Shown in pieces: positions 7,808 to 18,300 of a DNA stretch of 64,000 nt. Under the pieces are notes generated by a model. That model did no database searches and was not told the DNA's origin. It worked only from the letters and a program-made list of their open reading frames with translations. A program made the position numbers and the translations under genes. This stretch comes from Williamsia soli (GTDB lineage Bacteria > Actinomycetota > Actinomycetes > Mycobacteriales > Mycobacteriaceae): positions 930,001-994,000 of the forward strand of contig NZ_JAFRDR010000001.1 of assembly GCF_017377795.1 (NCBI RefSeq). The letters run 5' to 3'. How positions within the stretch are numbered: the stretch's first letter is position 1; each line of letters starts with the position of its first letter.

Positions 7808-8857
7808 TCAGGAGTCTTGGTCCGCGCCACCGGTGCGTTTGGCTCGCTTGATCCGGTAGAGATCGGCATCCGCTTCGGCGAGGAGGTCGGAGATGGTGGA
7901 GATCGCCGCCAACCCGGTTGCCGAGCCGACGCTGGCGTCGCTGGGGCCGCGGCGGATGCCGTCGACGATCTTCGCTGCAGGCATCGGGCGATCGCCTTCG
8001 AGGCAGGCGGCGAATTCATCCCCGCCGAGGCGCGCGAACACGGCGTCCTCGGGCATCAGGGCCCGCCACTGCTGCGCGTAGTCGACCAGCCGTTCATCCC
8101 CGAATTGATGCCCGAACTCATCGTTGACGGCTTTGAAGTCGTCGATGTCGAGGGCCACCACGGTGATGGTGGTGTGCGCTGCTCGGGCACGCGCAAGCTG
8201 ATCGGCGGTGGCGATCTCCCATCCGGCGCGATTGAGCAGTCCGGTCAGCGGATCGGTGCAGGCGATGGTCACCAGGGCGCGTGTCACCAGGCCAAAGGAT
8301 TCGGCAGCACCGACGATCGCGACCACGAAGACGACGTAGGTCAATGCCGACTTCTGGGCCGGGGCAACCGCCAATGCGACGACAGCCGCCACGCTGAGTA
8401 CGCCGATCAGGATGCGTGCGCGGTCGATCCGGTAGAAGGCGATCAGGTACATCGCGAGGAACATGACGGCGATCAGGCACAGGAACTCGGCGGCGGCGAG
8501 CACGTGGAACGCCATCACCGCCGGCGTGGCGATCATCGCTGCGGCGATCGCGGGGACGAGGTTGGTCGGGGTGCGCGCGAGGTAGAGCAAGCCGAACGAA
8601 CCCAGCGCCACCGCGACGATCCCACCCACCGGGTTGGACAGCTCGACGTTGTTGCTACGCAGCGGAAAGAAGGTGAGCAGGACTCCCGCCGCGTACAGAA
8701 AGGTCGTTGCCGCCAGGTAGATGCGCAGCACCCTGATCTGTTGTCGTCGCAGCAGCTGACCGGTCGTGCCCCGGACGAGGCTGAACCGGTTCACAGCATG
8801 GCTCGATTCGACATCCTCGAGCCGGATAGTCGCCGCATCAGAACCAGTATCGTCCAC
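7808..8857 (-). CDS. Membrane-bound diguanylate cyclase (GGDEF)
   Basis: This 349-aa protein has about six membrane helices in residues 40-200, followed by a GGDEF domain starting at TDPLTGLLNRAGWE. The active site reads ARLGGDEFAACLE, intact, and DIDDFKAVNDEFGHQFGD is the metal/substrate segment. It should make cyclic di-GMP from two GTP at the inner membrane face. I see no EAL domain, no sensory domain beyond the membrane part, and no obvious RxxD inhibitory site. The GTG at 8857 is the start; the gene diverges from the thioesterase gene at 8934 and reads toward menB with a 40-bp gap. Confidence 0.9.
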   Translation of the reverse strand: MDDTGSDAATIRLEDVESSHAVNRFSLVRGTTGQLLRRQQIRVLRIYLAATTFLYAAGVLLTFFPLRSNNVELSNPVGGIVAVALGSFGLLYLARTPTNLVPAIAAAMIATPAVMAFHVLAAAEFLCLIAVMFLAMYLIAFYRIDRARILIGVLSVAAVVALAVAPAQKSALTYVVFVVAIVGAAESFGLVTRALVTIACTDPLTGLLNRAGWEIATADQLARARAAHTTITVVALDIDDFKAVNDEFGHQFGDERLVDYAQQWRALMPEDAVFARLGGDEFAACLEGDRPMPAAKIVDGIRRGPSDASVGSATGLAAISTISDLLAEADADLYRIKRAKRTGGADQDS

Positions 8858-8933
8858 CCGGTGGTGGCGGACCGGGTTTGCTGCCGCGGTGCCGCGTCAC
8901 CTGAGGTCAGGGCCGGTCGATAGTGTCATCAGA

Positions 8934-9605
8934 ATGAGTCAAGAAAGTCCGCTTGAGAAGACGGCCGGGTCGTTTGCGACGGACACGGCACAGGAGGCCC
9001 ACCACGAGGGTGGCTTCCGACCCGACTTCGACATCGACCTGACACGCGGCGGACCCCGGTACGGGGAGTTCGTCGAGGAGGTCCGGACGTTCATGGACCG
9101 GGTCAAGGCGGCGCTGCCGTCCGAGGAGCTCGTGGCCGAGGTCATCGATGAACTCAAGGTGCTCAACGCGAAGCTGGACGAGGTCGCCATCGACGAGTGG
9201 CGGGCACCGTCCGGCGGGCGGATCGATCTGCCCGCGCGCGGCAACATCACGTTGCCGCCGTACGAGGTCGACGAGGCCGGCGAAGAGGGCGTTCAGGCCC
9301 GACTGACCTTCCGCCGCTATCACCTGGGTGGAAACAACGCCGCTCATGGTGGTCAAGTGGCCGTCGCGTTCGATGATCTGATGGGTATGGCGGGTGCGCT
9401 GGGTTCCAAAGGCATCACCCGGACCGCCTACCTGACCGTGAACTACCGCGCGATCACACCACTGAACACGGAGTTGAAGCTTCGGTCCTGGGTCGACCGG
9501 ATGGATGGTCGAAAGGTGTTCCTGCGGGCGACGTTGCACAACGGCGAAACCCTGTGCGCCGAGGCGGACGGACTGTTCATCAAACTGAAGCCCGGGCAGC
9601 CCTGA
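8934..9605 (+). CDS. PaaI-family hotdog thioesterase
   Basis: A 223-aa protein with a C-terminal 4HBT/PaaI hotdog domain: HLGGNNAAHGGQVAVAFDDLMG is the central helix with the conserved Asn/His/Gly, then TAYLTVNYRAITPLNTELKLRSWVDR. The N-terminal 90 residues are an acidic helical extension. Hotdog enzymes of this type hydrolyse acyl-CoA thioesters. Near menB it could be the DHNA-CoA thioesterase of menaquinone synthesis, but the context is loose. The start at 8934 is chosen because the upstream in-frame extension reads like antisense of the neighbouring cyclase gene. Confidence 0.85.
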   Translation: MSQESPLEKTAGSFATDTAQEAHHEGGFRPDFDIDLTRGGPRYGEFVEEVRTFMDRVKAALPSEELVAEVIDELKVLNAKLDEVAIDEWRAPSGGRIDLPARGNITLPPYEVDEAGEEGVQARLTFRRYHLGGNNAAHGGQVAVAFDDLMGMAGALGSKGITRTAYLTVNYRAITPLNTELKLRSWVDRMDGRKVFLRATLHNGETLCAEADGLFIKLKPGQP

Positions 9606-9869
9606 CTACCAGCGCCTGCGCTTGCGCAGCGCCCACAGCGCTATACCCGCACCGGCGAAGCTGAGCAGGTCGGACTCGGTGAGTCCTTTCTGCGGGGTGA
9701 ATGACAGGATCACGTGCCCCTCGATCGGCCCGTTGAACAGCACCCACAAGACGGATACGCCGATCAGGACGTAGGCCGCGGGCCTGCTCGGTTTGGCGAG
9801 GGTCCATGCTCCGCAGACGAACAGCAGGTTCAGCAGCACCAGGCCGTAGAAGAGAGTGGTCGGGAGCAT
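9606..9869 (-). CDS. Small three-helix membrane protein
   Basis: This 87-aa protein has about three hydrophobic segments (LFYGLVLLNLLFVCGAWTL, AAYVLIGVSVLWVLF and FAGAGIALWAL) and a basic C-terminus RKRRRW. I do not recognise the family. Its stop directly abuts the stop of the convergent thioesterase gene. The start is the ATG at 9869. Confidence 0.7.
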   Translation of the reverse strand: MLPTTLFYGLVLLNLLFVCGAWTLAKPSRPAAYVLIGVSVLWVLFNGPIEGHVILSFTPQKGLTESDLLSFAGAGIALWALRKRRRW

Positions 9870-10047
9870 CCCTCCAGTATGGAGTCGCTTCGATCGCCGA
9901 CCGTTCTCGAGCGAGGTGACCCTCGCCACTGCCGGATTCAGTTGCGCAGATCCCCGGGGCCGGGGGTATTCGAGCACGTGACTTTGGACTCAAGACACTA
10001 GGATATGCAACTATGTGAGACGCCCGGGAGTCGAGCATTGGAGAGAC

Positions 10048-11136
10048 ATGTCAGACGAGAGCAACGTCCTCGTTCGCACCGAAGGCCGGATCGGGCGCAT
10101 CACGCTGAACCGGCCGAAAGCCATCAACGCGCTGACCCACGACATGGTGGTCGATATCCAAGCTGCCCTGGAGAAGTGGGCCGACGACGACGCCGTCGAG
10201 GCCGTCCTGCTCGACGGTGCGGGCGAGCGTGGTCTGTGCGCCGGCGGCGACATCGTTGCCATTCACCGCGACGCTTCGGTCTCCGACGACCTGGAGCACG
10301 CGCTCGCGACCCCGTCCGGTGTCTTCTGGCGTGACGAGTACGTCCTCAACGCCTACATCTCGCACTACCCGAAGCCCTACATCGCGTTGATGGACGGCAT
10401 CGTCATGGGCGGCGGCGTCGGCGTTTCCGCGCACGCCAACACCCGCATCGTCACCGATCGCACCCGGATGGCCATGCCCGAGGTCGGGATCGGCTTCTCT
10501 CCGGACGTGGGTGGCACCCATCTGCTCGCGAATGCTCCCGGTGAACTGGGTACCTATCTGGCGCTGACGGCCGCGAACATCAACGGCGCCGACGCGATCG
10601 CGATCGGGTTCGCCGATCACTACCTGCCCGCCGAGCAGATCCCCGCCTTCGTAGAGGCCCTGACCGCCGAGGCCCCGGCCGCCGCATCGGTCGCAGAGGT
10701 CATCAAGAACTTCACCGTCGCGCCGCCCGAGGCCGAACTGCTCGGCAAGCAGCACTGGATCGACGAGGCATTCGCGTTCGACTCCGCGGTGCAGATCGTG
10801 GAACACCTTCGCGGACGGGATGATCCCGATGCCCGCGCAGCTGCTGACGTCGTGGCGGCCAAATCGCCGACGTCGGTGGAGGTGACCCTGCGTTCGCTGC
10901 GGTCGATCACCCCCGACACCACCCTGGAGTCCGCACTGCAGAACGAGTTCCGGGTGTCGATCCACTTTCTCGTCCACCCCGAGCTCGCCGAGGGCATCCG
11001 CGCCCAGGTGATCGACAAGGACCGCCAACCCAAGTGGTCGCCGCCGACGCTGAGCGACGTCGACACCGCTGTGGTCGAGAGCTTCTTCGCGCCATTGCCC
11101 GACGACCTCACCCTGACGAATGGAGCCCAGTCATGA
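10048..11136 (+). CDS. 3-hydroxyisobutyryl-CoA hydrolase (crotonase superfamily)
   Basis: This 362-aa crotonase-fold protein has the pattern of HIBYL-CoA hydrolases of valine catabolism: [67 protein letters not shown], and a C-terminal domain with [32 protein letters not shown] typical of this branch. Length matches the family. It is the first gene of a two-gene operon and overlaps the enoyl-CoA hydratase gene by 4 bases. Both enzymes act one after the other on branched-chain acyl-CoAs, so a valine or isobutyrate degradation role is likely. Confidence 0.9.
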   Translation: MSDESNVLVRTEGRIGRITLNRPKAINALTHDMVVDIQAALEKWADDDAVEAVLLDGAGERGLCAGGDIVAIHRDASVSDDLEHALATPSGVFWRDEYVLNAYISHYPKPYIALMDGIVMGGGVGVSAHANTRIVTDRTRMAMPEVGIGFSPDVGGTHLLANAPGELGTYLALTAANINGADAIAIGFADHYLPAEQIPAFVEALTAEAPAAASVAEVIKNFTVAPPEAELLGKQHWIDEAFAFDSAVQIVEHLRGRDDPDARAAADVVAAKSPTSVEVTLRSLRSITPDTTLESALQNEFRVSIHFLVHPELAEGIRAQVIDKDRQPKWSPPTLSDVDTAVVESFFAPLPDDLTLTNGAQS

Positions 11137-11909
11137 CCACTTTCGAGACCATCAACACCGAGCAGCGGGGCCGCGTCGGGATCATCACCCTGAACCGCCC
11201 GAAGGCCCTCAACGCCCTGAACTCGCAGCTGATGGCCGAGGTCGTCTCGGCCGCGCAGGCCTACGACACCGATCCGTCGGTCGGCGCCATCGTCATCACC
11301 GGGTCCGAGCGGGCCTTCGCCGCCGGCGCCGACATCAAGGAGATGTCGGAGAAGACCTATGTCGACATGCTCTCGGAGGACTTCTTCAGCGCCTGGGGAC
11401 ATCTCGTCGAGGTGCGCACGCCGGTGATCGCGGCCGTCGCGGGATTCGCCCTCGGTGGTGGCTGTGAGCTCGCGATGATGTGCGACATCATCATCGCCGC
11501 CGAGAACGCGGTGTTCGGTCAGCCCGAGATCAACCTCGGTGTGATCCCGGGAATCGGTGGGTCGCAACGACTCACCCGCGCGATCGGCAAGGCGAAGGCG
11601 ATGGACATGGTGCTCACCGGACGCCGGATGAAGGTCGACGAGGCAGAGCGCGCAGGGCTGGTCTCGCGGGTCGTCCCGACCGAGACCTATCTCGAGGATG
11701 CGATCGCCGTAGCCACCACCATCTCCGAGCTGTCGCTGCCCATCACCATTCTCGCGAAGCAGGCAGTGAACCGCTCGCAGGAGGTCAGCCTGGCCGAGGG
11801 AATCCTGTTCGAGCGCCGCGTGTTCCACTCGACCTTTGCCACCGAAGATCAGACCGAGGGCATGGCCGCGTTCGTCGAGAAGCGGGATGCAAGCTTCTCG
11901 CACCGCTGA
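11133..11909 (+). CDS. Enoyl-CoA hydratase
   Basis: This 258-aa protein is a standard enoyl-CoA hydratase. [12 protein letters not shown] forms the CoA/oxyanion loop, [20 protein letters not shown] the second oxyanion loop with one catalytic Glu, and [19 protein letters not shown] the second catalytic Glu. It adds water across the double bond of enoyl-CoA in beta-oxidation or branched-chain amino-acid catabolism. The start ATG at 11133 overlaps the upstream stop (ATGA), so the two genes are co-translated. Confidence 0.93.
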   Translation: MTTFETINTEQRGRVGIITLNRPKALNALNSQLMAEVVSAAQAYDTDPSVGAIVITGSERAFAAGADIKEMSEKTYVDMLSEDFFSAWGHLVEVRTPVIAAVAGFALGGGCELAMMCDIIIAAENAVFGQPEINLGVIPGIGGSQRLTRAIGKAKAMDMVLTGRRMKVDEAERAGLVSRVVPTETYLEDAIAVATTISELSLPITILAKQAVNRSQEVSLAEGILFERRVFHSTFATEDQTEGMAAFVEKRDASFSHR

Positions 11910-12133
11910 GACGCCATCGCGGAAAAGTCGACTACCTCGCCTGCGCGCCTGAGGCGGAGGGCGACCGAATAGACGGTGGGCAGCGCGGCGAGCAGCGTGT
12001 CGTCGTTGTCGCCGGAGGACATCATCTGTTCATCGTGCGACCTGAGCGCGAGGAGCCCTGGGGTAGCCCACTACTCGAAAACAGGTAGTGCACTACGCGC
12101 GCCCACGCTGCTCGGCGCTGCCACGATCGAAAC

Positions 12134-13978
12134 ATGGTCGAGGTCGGTCGGGTTTGGGTTGATCGTGTCCATTGCGCTGTCGGCGCAGTGGCAGAACTCG
12201 GCGAGCCCGCCGACGATCAGCGGGTGCGCCAGATGGTCGGGGCACGGTTCGCCTCTCGATTCGACGATCAGGCTCGTTTGTACGAGCAGCAGGAGCCGAC
12301 CTGGCATCGACAGGTCCGGGCCGCCATCGACGAGCTCGTCGGCGCCGGTCTGGTCGTGAGTCATCCGGGAGAGGCTGATACGCGCGCGGTGTGGATGCTC
12401 ACCGAGCATGGTCGTGACTCCCTCGCCGACGCCGAGACGCGGGCGCAGGCCGTTCCCGAACGTGCGCTGTCACCGGCCGCGACAGGACCCGCCGATCGCA
12501 ACCCCGTACTCGCCGGCGTGTTGACCCCTGCCTTGCGCCAGATGTTCGTCGACGCTTCCGACGCGGTGCCGCCTCGCACCCGAGCGAGCCGATGGCCGAT
12601 CATGATCGAGCTGAACCTGCGTTTCCGTTCGGGCCCGAACGGTGCGATGGACCGGATCAAGTCGCTGTGGAAATACATCGGCGGACAAGGCGAACCGTTC
12701 CTCTTGGCAGACGAGTACGCCGCCGGTGATCTGACCACCGGTCAGATCGAAGGCCTCGTCTCCGCGGACTGCGCTGCGGGCGCATGGGAGGATCGCGCCG
12801 TATACCGGATCTGGCCTGACTTCGAGGTGCATCCGCAGATCGATGTGTCGGCAACGACGATCAAGGCGCAGGCGGCTCATCGTGCCTTCAACAGTTTCGG
12901 AGACGGCATCGTCTGGGCGGTGGTCGATTCAGGAGTACAGGCCGACCACCCGCATTTCGTCGGGTACGAGACCCTGACCCACGGATCGGTGCGAGACCTG
13001 CACCGCGACTTCACGATCGAGAGCAACGACCCCGCAACCGCGCTGCAGGACGAACTCGGTCACGGGACACACGTGGCCGGGGTCATCGCAGGCGGTCTCG
13101 AATACTGGGCCGACGACCAGCACACCCCGCTGGTCACCGAACAACGGTTCAACGTCGCGGCCGGTGACTATCCGATCACCCAACCCCGTGAGGTGGGTGA
13201 CCCCCGAAAGCTGGCAGGCATGGCCCCCGCCGCACGGCTCGTCAGCCTCAAGGTACTGGCGAGCGGGGATCCCACGACGCGGGTCACCCGCGTGATCCGG
13301 GCGCTGGCCTACGTCAGGGAATTGAACGCATCAAGCGACAAGCTGCCGCGTATCCACGGCGTCAACCTCAGTCTCGGTTATGAGTTCGACCCCGAATGGT
13401 TCGCATGCGGTCGCAGCCCGCTCTGTCTGGAGGTCGACAAACTCGTCCGCTCCGGCGTGGTCGTGGTGGCTGCGTCGGGCAACTCGGGCTACGTGACGCT
13501 GGCACCGGGAAAGTCGATGGTGACGAAGTTCAGTGCGGCCATGACGATCAACGATCCCGGAAACGCTGCGCGGGCGATCACGGTGGGCTCGACGCATCGA
13601 GATGCCCCACACACCTTTGGCATCTCCTACTTTTCGTCCCGCGGGCCAACCGGTGACGGCAGGTGCAAGCCCGACCTGGTCGCGCCCGGTGAACGCATCA
13701 CCTCAGCGGCCGCCGGTGCCATGTTGCAACCCGTCCTCAACGCACATCCCGAGGGACTCGACGGTCGCGCGGTGTATGTGGAGGACAGCGGCACCAGTAT
13801 GGCTGCGCCCCACGTATCGGGCGCGATCGCCGCGTTCCTGTCCGTACAGAAAGAGTTCATCGGCAAGCCCGAGGAGATCAAGAAGATCTTCGTCGACTCG
13901 GCGACACCGCTCGGTCGCGACCGCGCCTTCGAGGGTGGCGGCCTGCTGGATCTGATGCGCGCACTCCAATCAGTTTGA
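12134..13978 (+). CDS. Cytoplasmic-type subtilisin with N-terminal winged-helix domain
   Basis: This 614-aa S8 serine peptidase has the full triad: Asp in AVVDSGVQADHP, His in GHGTHVAGVIAGG, and Ser in GTSMAAPHVSGAIAAFL, plus the oxyanion Asn in AASGNSG. The first 100 residues resemble an Mrr_N-like winged helix (PTWHRQVRAAIDELVGAGLVV, then WMLTEHGR), which is unusual on a subtilisin. Residues 120-230 form a linker domain with MIELNLRFRSGPNGAMDRIKSLW. There is no signal peptide, so it should work inside the cell or leave by an unusual route. It is the first gene of a six-gene operon; 25 bases separate it from the hydrolase gene. Confidence 0.9.
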   Translation: MVEVGRVWVDRVHCAVGAVAELGEPADDQRVRQMVGARFASRFDDQARLYEQQEPTWHRQVRAAIDELVGAGLVVSHPGEADTRAVWMLTEHGRDSLADAETRAQAVPERALSPAATGPADRNPVLAGVLTPALRQMFVDASDAVPPRTRASRWPIMIELNLRFRSGPNGAMDRIKSLWKYIGGQGEPFLLADEYAAGDLTTGQIEGLVSADCAAGAWEDRAVYRIWPDFEVHPQIDVSATTIKAQAAHRAFNSFGDGIVWAVVDSGVQADHPHFVGYETLTHGSVRDLHRDFTIESNDPATALQDELGHGTHVAGVIAGGLEYWADDQHTPLVTEQRFNVAAGDYPITQPREVGDPRKLAGMAPAARLVSLKVLASGDPTTRVTRVIRALAYVRELNASSDKLPRIHGVNLSLGYEFDPEWFACGRSPLCLEVDKLVRSGVVVVAASGNSGYVTLAPGKSMVTKFSAAMTINDPGNAARAITVGSTHRDAPHTFGISYFSSRGPTGDGRCKPDLVAPGERITSAAAGAMLQPVLNAHPEGLDGRAVYVEDSGTSMAAPHVSGAIAAFLSVQKEFIGKPEEIKKIFVDSATPLGRDRAFEGGGLLDLMRALQSV

Positions 13979-14003
13979 CACCGTTCCCACGAGAGGATCT
14001 GCA

Positions 14004-15353
14004 ATGTTGTGGACGTTGACCTACGACGCCGACGGCCATCCCGCCCCGGGGTCCGTACCGAACCTGATCACGAACATCCGGGAGTCGGGGATCCGCGATC
14101 TGGTGGTGTTCTCGCATGGTTGGAACAACGGCGCGCAGCAGGCGACGTCGCTGTACGAGCGGTGGTTCGGGTTGTTGCGGCCCCACCTGGACGTCGCCGC
14201 AAAGGTCGGCTTCGTCGGTCTGTACTGGCCCTCTCAGCTCTGGCGCGACGAGCCGATCCCGGATTTCGAGCCGCCGACCGTCGATGGCGGGGGATCCGCC
14301 GGTGTGGTCACCACGTCGTCGGGCACCGTGCTGACCTCCGAGCTGGACCCCGACATCCTGGCGGACCTCAAAGACCTCTTTCCTGAGCGGGCAAGCAATC
14401 TCGATGCTGTCGCCGGGCTCCTCGCCGTGCCGGTGACCCAGGAGTCGATCGCGGCGCTGTACCGCGAGATCGAAGCGTTCAGCCGGATCGAACCGGACCT
14501 CGACGACGGTGAGAGCGGTTCTGCGCCAACGCTGCCTGGGATGTTCACCGACCATCGCACTCCGACGGAGACATTCGAGTATCTGGCTGACACGATTACG
14601 GCATCCGGGGCGATCATCGACGCCCCGGATGTCGGTGCTGCCGGGCTCCGCGACGTCGGCGCGAAGATCCTGGCAGGGGCCAAGGAGACGCTGAGGCAGG
14701 CGTCCTACTGGCGGATGAAGCAGCGGGCGGGCACGGTGGGCAGCGTGGGCCTGGGCCCGACAGTGAAGCAGCTCGGTTCGGAGTTCCCGGAGCTGCGAAT
14801 CCATTTGGTGGGGCACAGTTTCGGCGGCCGCGTGGTGTCGTTTGCATTGCCCGTACTACCAGAGGGTCAGGCATCTCCCGTCAAGTCCGTCACCCTGTTG
14901 CAGGCGGCGTTCTCCCGGTTCGCGTTCACCGACCAGCTTCCTTTCCGTTCAGGCGCCGGGGCACTGGCCGGGACCCTGAACCGGGTCGACGGTCCGATTT
15001 CGGTGTGCTATTCGAAACACGATCGTGCGCTGGGTACGTTTTATCCGATCGCGAGCATGCTGGGAGGCACAGGTGCCGATGCCGCCGGCGCGACAGACCC
15101 GCTCGCACGATGGCGGGCGATGGGATCGCACGGAGCGCACGGCGTGGTGCCGGCACCGCTCGGCCCGGTCGGGACGACCTACCAGTTCGGGCGCCACGCC
15201 ATCTCGAACTTCGACGCCTCAGAATATGTGGCTCAAGGGAACTCACCCTCAGGGGCTCACAGTGACATCTTCGAACCCACGCTGGCCTGGGTAGTGGCGA
15301 GCGCGATGCTCCTGCCGGTCACGACCTCGACCGATGCTGGGAGGGACATCTGA
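14004..15353 (+). CDS. Alpha/beta hydrolase (lipase/esterase-like), operon member
   Basis: This 449-aa protein has an alpha/beta hydrolase fold with LVVFSHGWNNG as the oxyanion segment, HLVGHSFGGRVV carrying the nucleophile Ser, YSKHDRALG as a possible acid Asp, and a C-terminal GAHSDIF with a candidate His. A helical insertion of about 150 residues separates the first strand region from the nucleophile. No signal peptide is visible. A ribosome site (GAGAGG) precedes the ATG. Its TGA overlaps the ATG of the LysM gene by one base (TGATG), so translation is coupled. The substrate is unknown. Confidence 0.85.
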   Translation: MLWTLTYDADGHPAPGSVPNLITNIRESGIRDLVVFSHGWNNGAQQATSLYERWFGLLRPHLDVAAKVGFVGLYWPSQLWRDEPIPDFEPPTVDGGGSAGVVTTSSGTVLTSELDPDILADLKDLFPERASNLDAVAGLLAVPVTQESIAALYREIEAFSRIEPDLDDGESGSAPTLPGMFTDHRTPTETFEYLADTITASGAIIDAPDVGAAGLRDVGAKILAGAKETLRQASYWRMKQRAGTVGSVGLGPTVKQLGSEFPELRIHLVGHSFGGRVVSFALPVLPEGQASPVKSVTLLQAAFSRFAFTDQLPFRSGAGALAGTLNRVDGPISVCYSKHDRALGTFYPIASMLGGTGADAAGATDPLARWRAMGSHGAHGVVPAPLGPVGTTYQFGRHAISNFDASEYVAQGNSPSGAHSDIFEPTLAWVVASAMLLPVTTSTDAGRDI

Positions 15354-18300
15354 TGGCTCACGACTACACCGTCGTTCCCGGTGACACCCTATGGGCCATC
15401 GCCACCCGCTTCTACGGGCGCGGCGAGCTGTTTCCGGTGATCGCCGACGCCAACCGCCTTCCCAATCCCGACCTAATCTTCCCGGGGCAGGTTCTGCACA
15501 TCCCCGATCTGGCTCCGCCGCCGCCGCCGCCACCGCCACCGGAGCCTGTGCCGCCGCCCCCGATCGAGCCGGAAGCTCCTCCGGAGCCCATCGACTTCCA
15601 GCTGCTCCGACCCGCGGACCTGGTCGATCTCGCCTGCACCGCATCCGGTTTCAGGGTCGAGACTCCGAGTCCACCGCACGCCCCGCCACCGCCTCCGCCC
15701 GGCGAAGTGCGGTACACGGTGGTCCCGGGCGACACCCTCTGGGACATCGCAGGCCGCTTCTACGGCGACCCGCGACGGTATCCCGAGATCGTGGCAGCCA
15801 ACGGAATCGGAAATCCTGATCTGATCTTTCCCGGGCAGGTGTTCCTCATCCCGGGGATCGCGGGACCACCCGGGCCGACTCCCGCGATCCCGGTTGTCGA
15901 CCCGACCAGGCATCTGCGTGCGGTGACCGACGACGCGCACATCGTCGTCCGTTTCGGCCCCCAGAACGTCTTCGAGGTCGCGGCAGATACGGTCACGCCC
16001 ACTCGGATCCTGGCCGCGAAGGAATCGAGGGTCGTCTTCCAGGTCCCGTCCGGTACCCGCATCGAGTTCACGACGGTAGGCATCCTCCGGGTGCTGCCAC
16101 TTCTGAAACTCGCCGTGTCACCCTCTGCGACACCGCGACCCGACCCAGCTGACATCCCGGTCGAGGTACCCGACAAACCTGCCCAGCTGACAGATCGGGA
16201 CACCGCCATCGAGGCACCCTTCCGGCTGGTTGTGTCACCGAGTTCTCGCGGCGCATTCACGCACTCCGCAGAACCCGTTGCCGCGCCGGGTGATCCGCAT
16301 CGGATCGAGCTCTGGACCACCCGGCTCGCGGTGCGTCGCGAAGTCGACGGCCAACTCGTCGGCATCGATCGCCTCGATCAGACCCAGCGCATCGTCCGCG
16401 CGCTCCACACGCGAAACGACCAGGCGCCGCCCGAAGCCGAACCCACGGGATCGCTGACGTCGGCGCATCGACGGAACATCGTCGAGCTGACCTCTCATCG
16501 CGTCGACGGCGTCGAGCCCGAACCCCTGTCGGTCCGGACGTTCGCGCTCAGTGCCGTCGGCGCCTGGATCGACTGGTCCGCGTCGTGGGCGGCGACTGCG
16601 GCCAACAAGCTTCTGGCTTACCGGCACCTCGCACCCATGGGCCGGGACGCGTACGTCAGGGTCGACGAGCCAGGACTGCTCTATCCGTTCGGACACCGCG
16701 CCACGCGAGTCATCATCACCGAACGGCAGATCGCACCAGGCCCGGATCCGGTGGCCCGGCTGATCAAGCGAATGTTCATCGTGGTGCGAGAACCCTCGCG
16801 CAGGTACACCGGCAAGGCCAGCTCCGCTCCTTTCGCGATGCCTTTCACCGACCTCGCCGTGCGGCCGCTTGTCACGCCCGACATCCGACTTGACACCGGG
16901 CCGCGGCCCTTTGTCGCGGAGATCGAGGGTGTGGGCAGTTTCCGGTGGCGGGTGACCGGTATCGATCATGCGGGGCGGGCCATCGCCATCGAGACCCCCC
17001 TTGTCTTCGTGCCACTTCTCGATGTCGACACCGACCGGGAGTTCGCGGCGTTGATGACACCGGCCGCGGAGAAGTGGAACGGGGTCCGCTCCGAGCTCAC
17101 CGTTCTGAACAAGTCCGTTGCCATGGCACCGCCGAGCACCGCCGGCGATACGACGTTCCAGGTCGAGGGACTCACCTTCGCCGCGGACTTCGACGCCACC
17201 GACCAGTTCGTGGCACCCCGGGTGGAGCAGTCCCAGCTCGTGATCCCGGCGCTGAGCGCGCTCAATGGCGGCAACGCACCGGTGTCGGTGGAATATGAGC
17301 CACGATTTCGAGCCCAGGGGTTCAGCGGACCGGCGGAAGTGTTCCTCACCCTGACCGGGCCGCAGGTGCTCGACTTCGGGGGCAACAGCAGCGAGAGCGG
17401 AGGCTTCGTACAGCCGAACGTCACCGTTGACGCGATCTCACGGACTCTCGGAGCCATCGGCGACAAGGACGTTGCCGCCGGAAGCCCGCTGGCCGCCGGC
17501 ACCTTCGACCCAGCGGCATTCCTGGGCAACGCGGGGCCGAAATTGTTCGGGATGTTCGGTCTGCTCGAGCTGATCGCCGACGGGACCGGCCTTGAGAGAG
17601 CACCAGAACTTGTGAGTGAAGCGCTCGATGTGGTCAGTGGACTGCGGTCGGAGCACCAGCGGTTGACAGTCGCGCTCGACCGATTGTCTGCGCAGGTGAA
17701 CGCCGAGATTGTCAAGGCGACCCACGGTGGCGCCACCGCACAGTTACAGACGCTGCTGGGGGACGTCGACCATGTACGTGGTCAGATCGTGGGCGCTGCA
17801 GACAGATTGGCCGACGCTTTCGACGGCGTCCTGACAGGAGTCGACGGCAGTGCCGCGACGGCGGTTGCCGAAGCGGCAGTGCTTGCCGGCGTGCTGGACC
17901 AGGTCCAGGATCTCGTAGCGAACCCGGCGTTGCCCGCCGCGGCTCGATCGTTGATCGAACGACCGGCGAATGCGCTCCGGCAGATCACCGTGACGGCGAA
18001 CGATCCGACATTGGCTGCGGTCCTGACCTCGCTGCGCACCGGGGTGGTGCGTTTCGAGTGGCAACCCGAACTCGAACCCTGGCCGGTTGGTTCCGACGAG
18101 AACAACGCTGTGTTCTTCCCGTCGCGCCAGGGGCTGACGATCAGCGTCGAAGTCCGGGCCGGTGACCAACCCCGCGCCGACGTCAGTGCGCAACTGACCG
18201 ACTTCACGCTTGCGCTGTTGCCGGGCGCCCGCCTGATCTCGATGCGATTCAGCCGCATCGGGTTTCGCACATCGACCGGTCGGAAACCCGAGATCGACGT

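Noticed and set aside
10620-11903. 427-codon minus-strand frame
   Set aside because: It mirrors two well-recognised crotonase-family genes.
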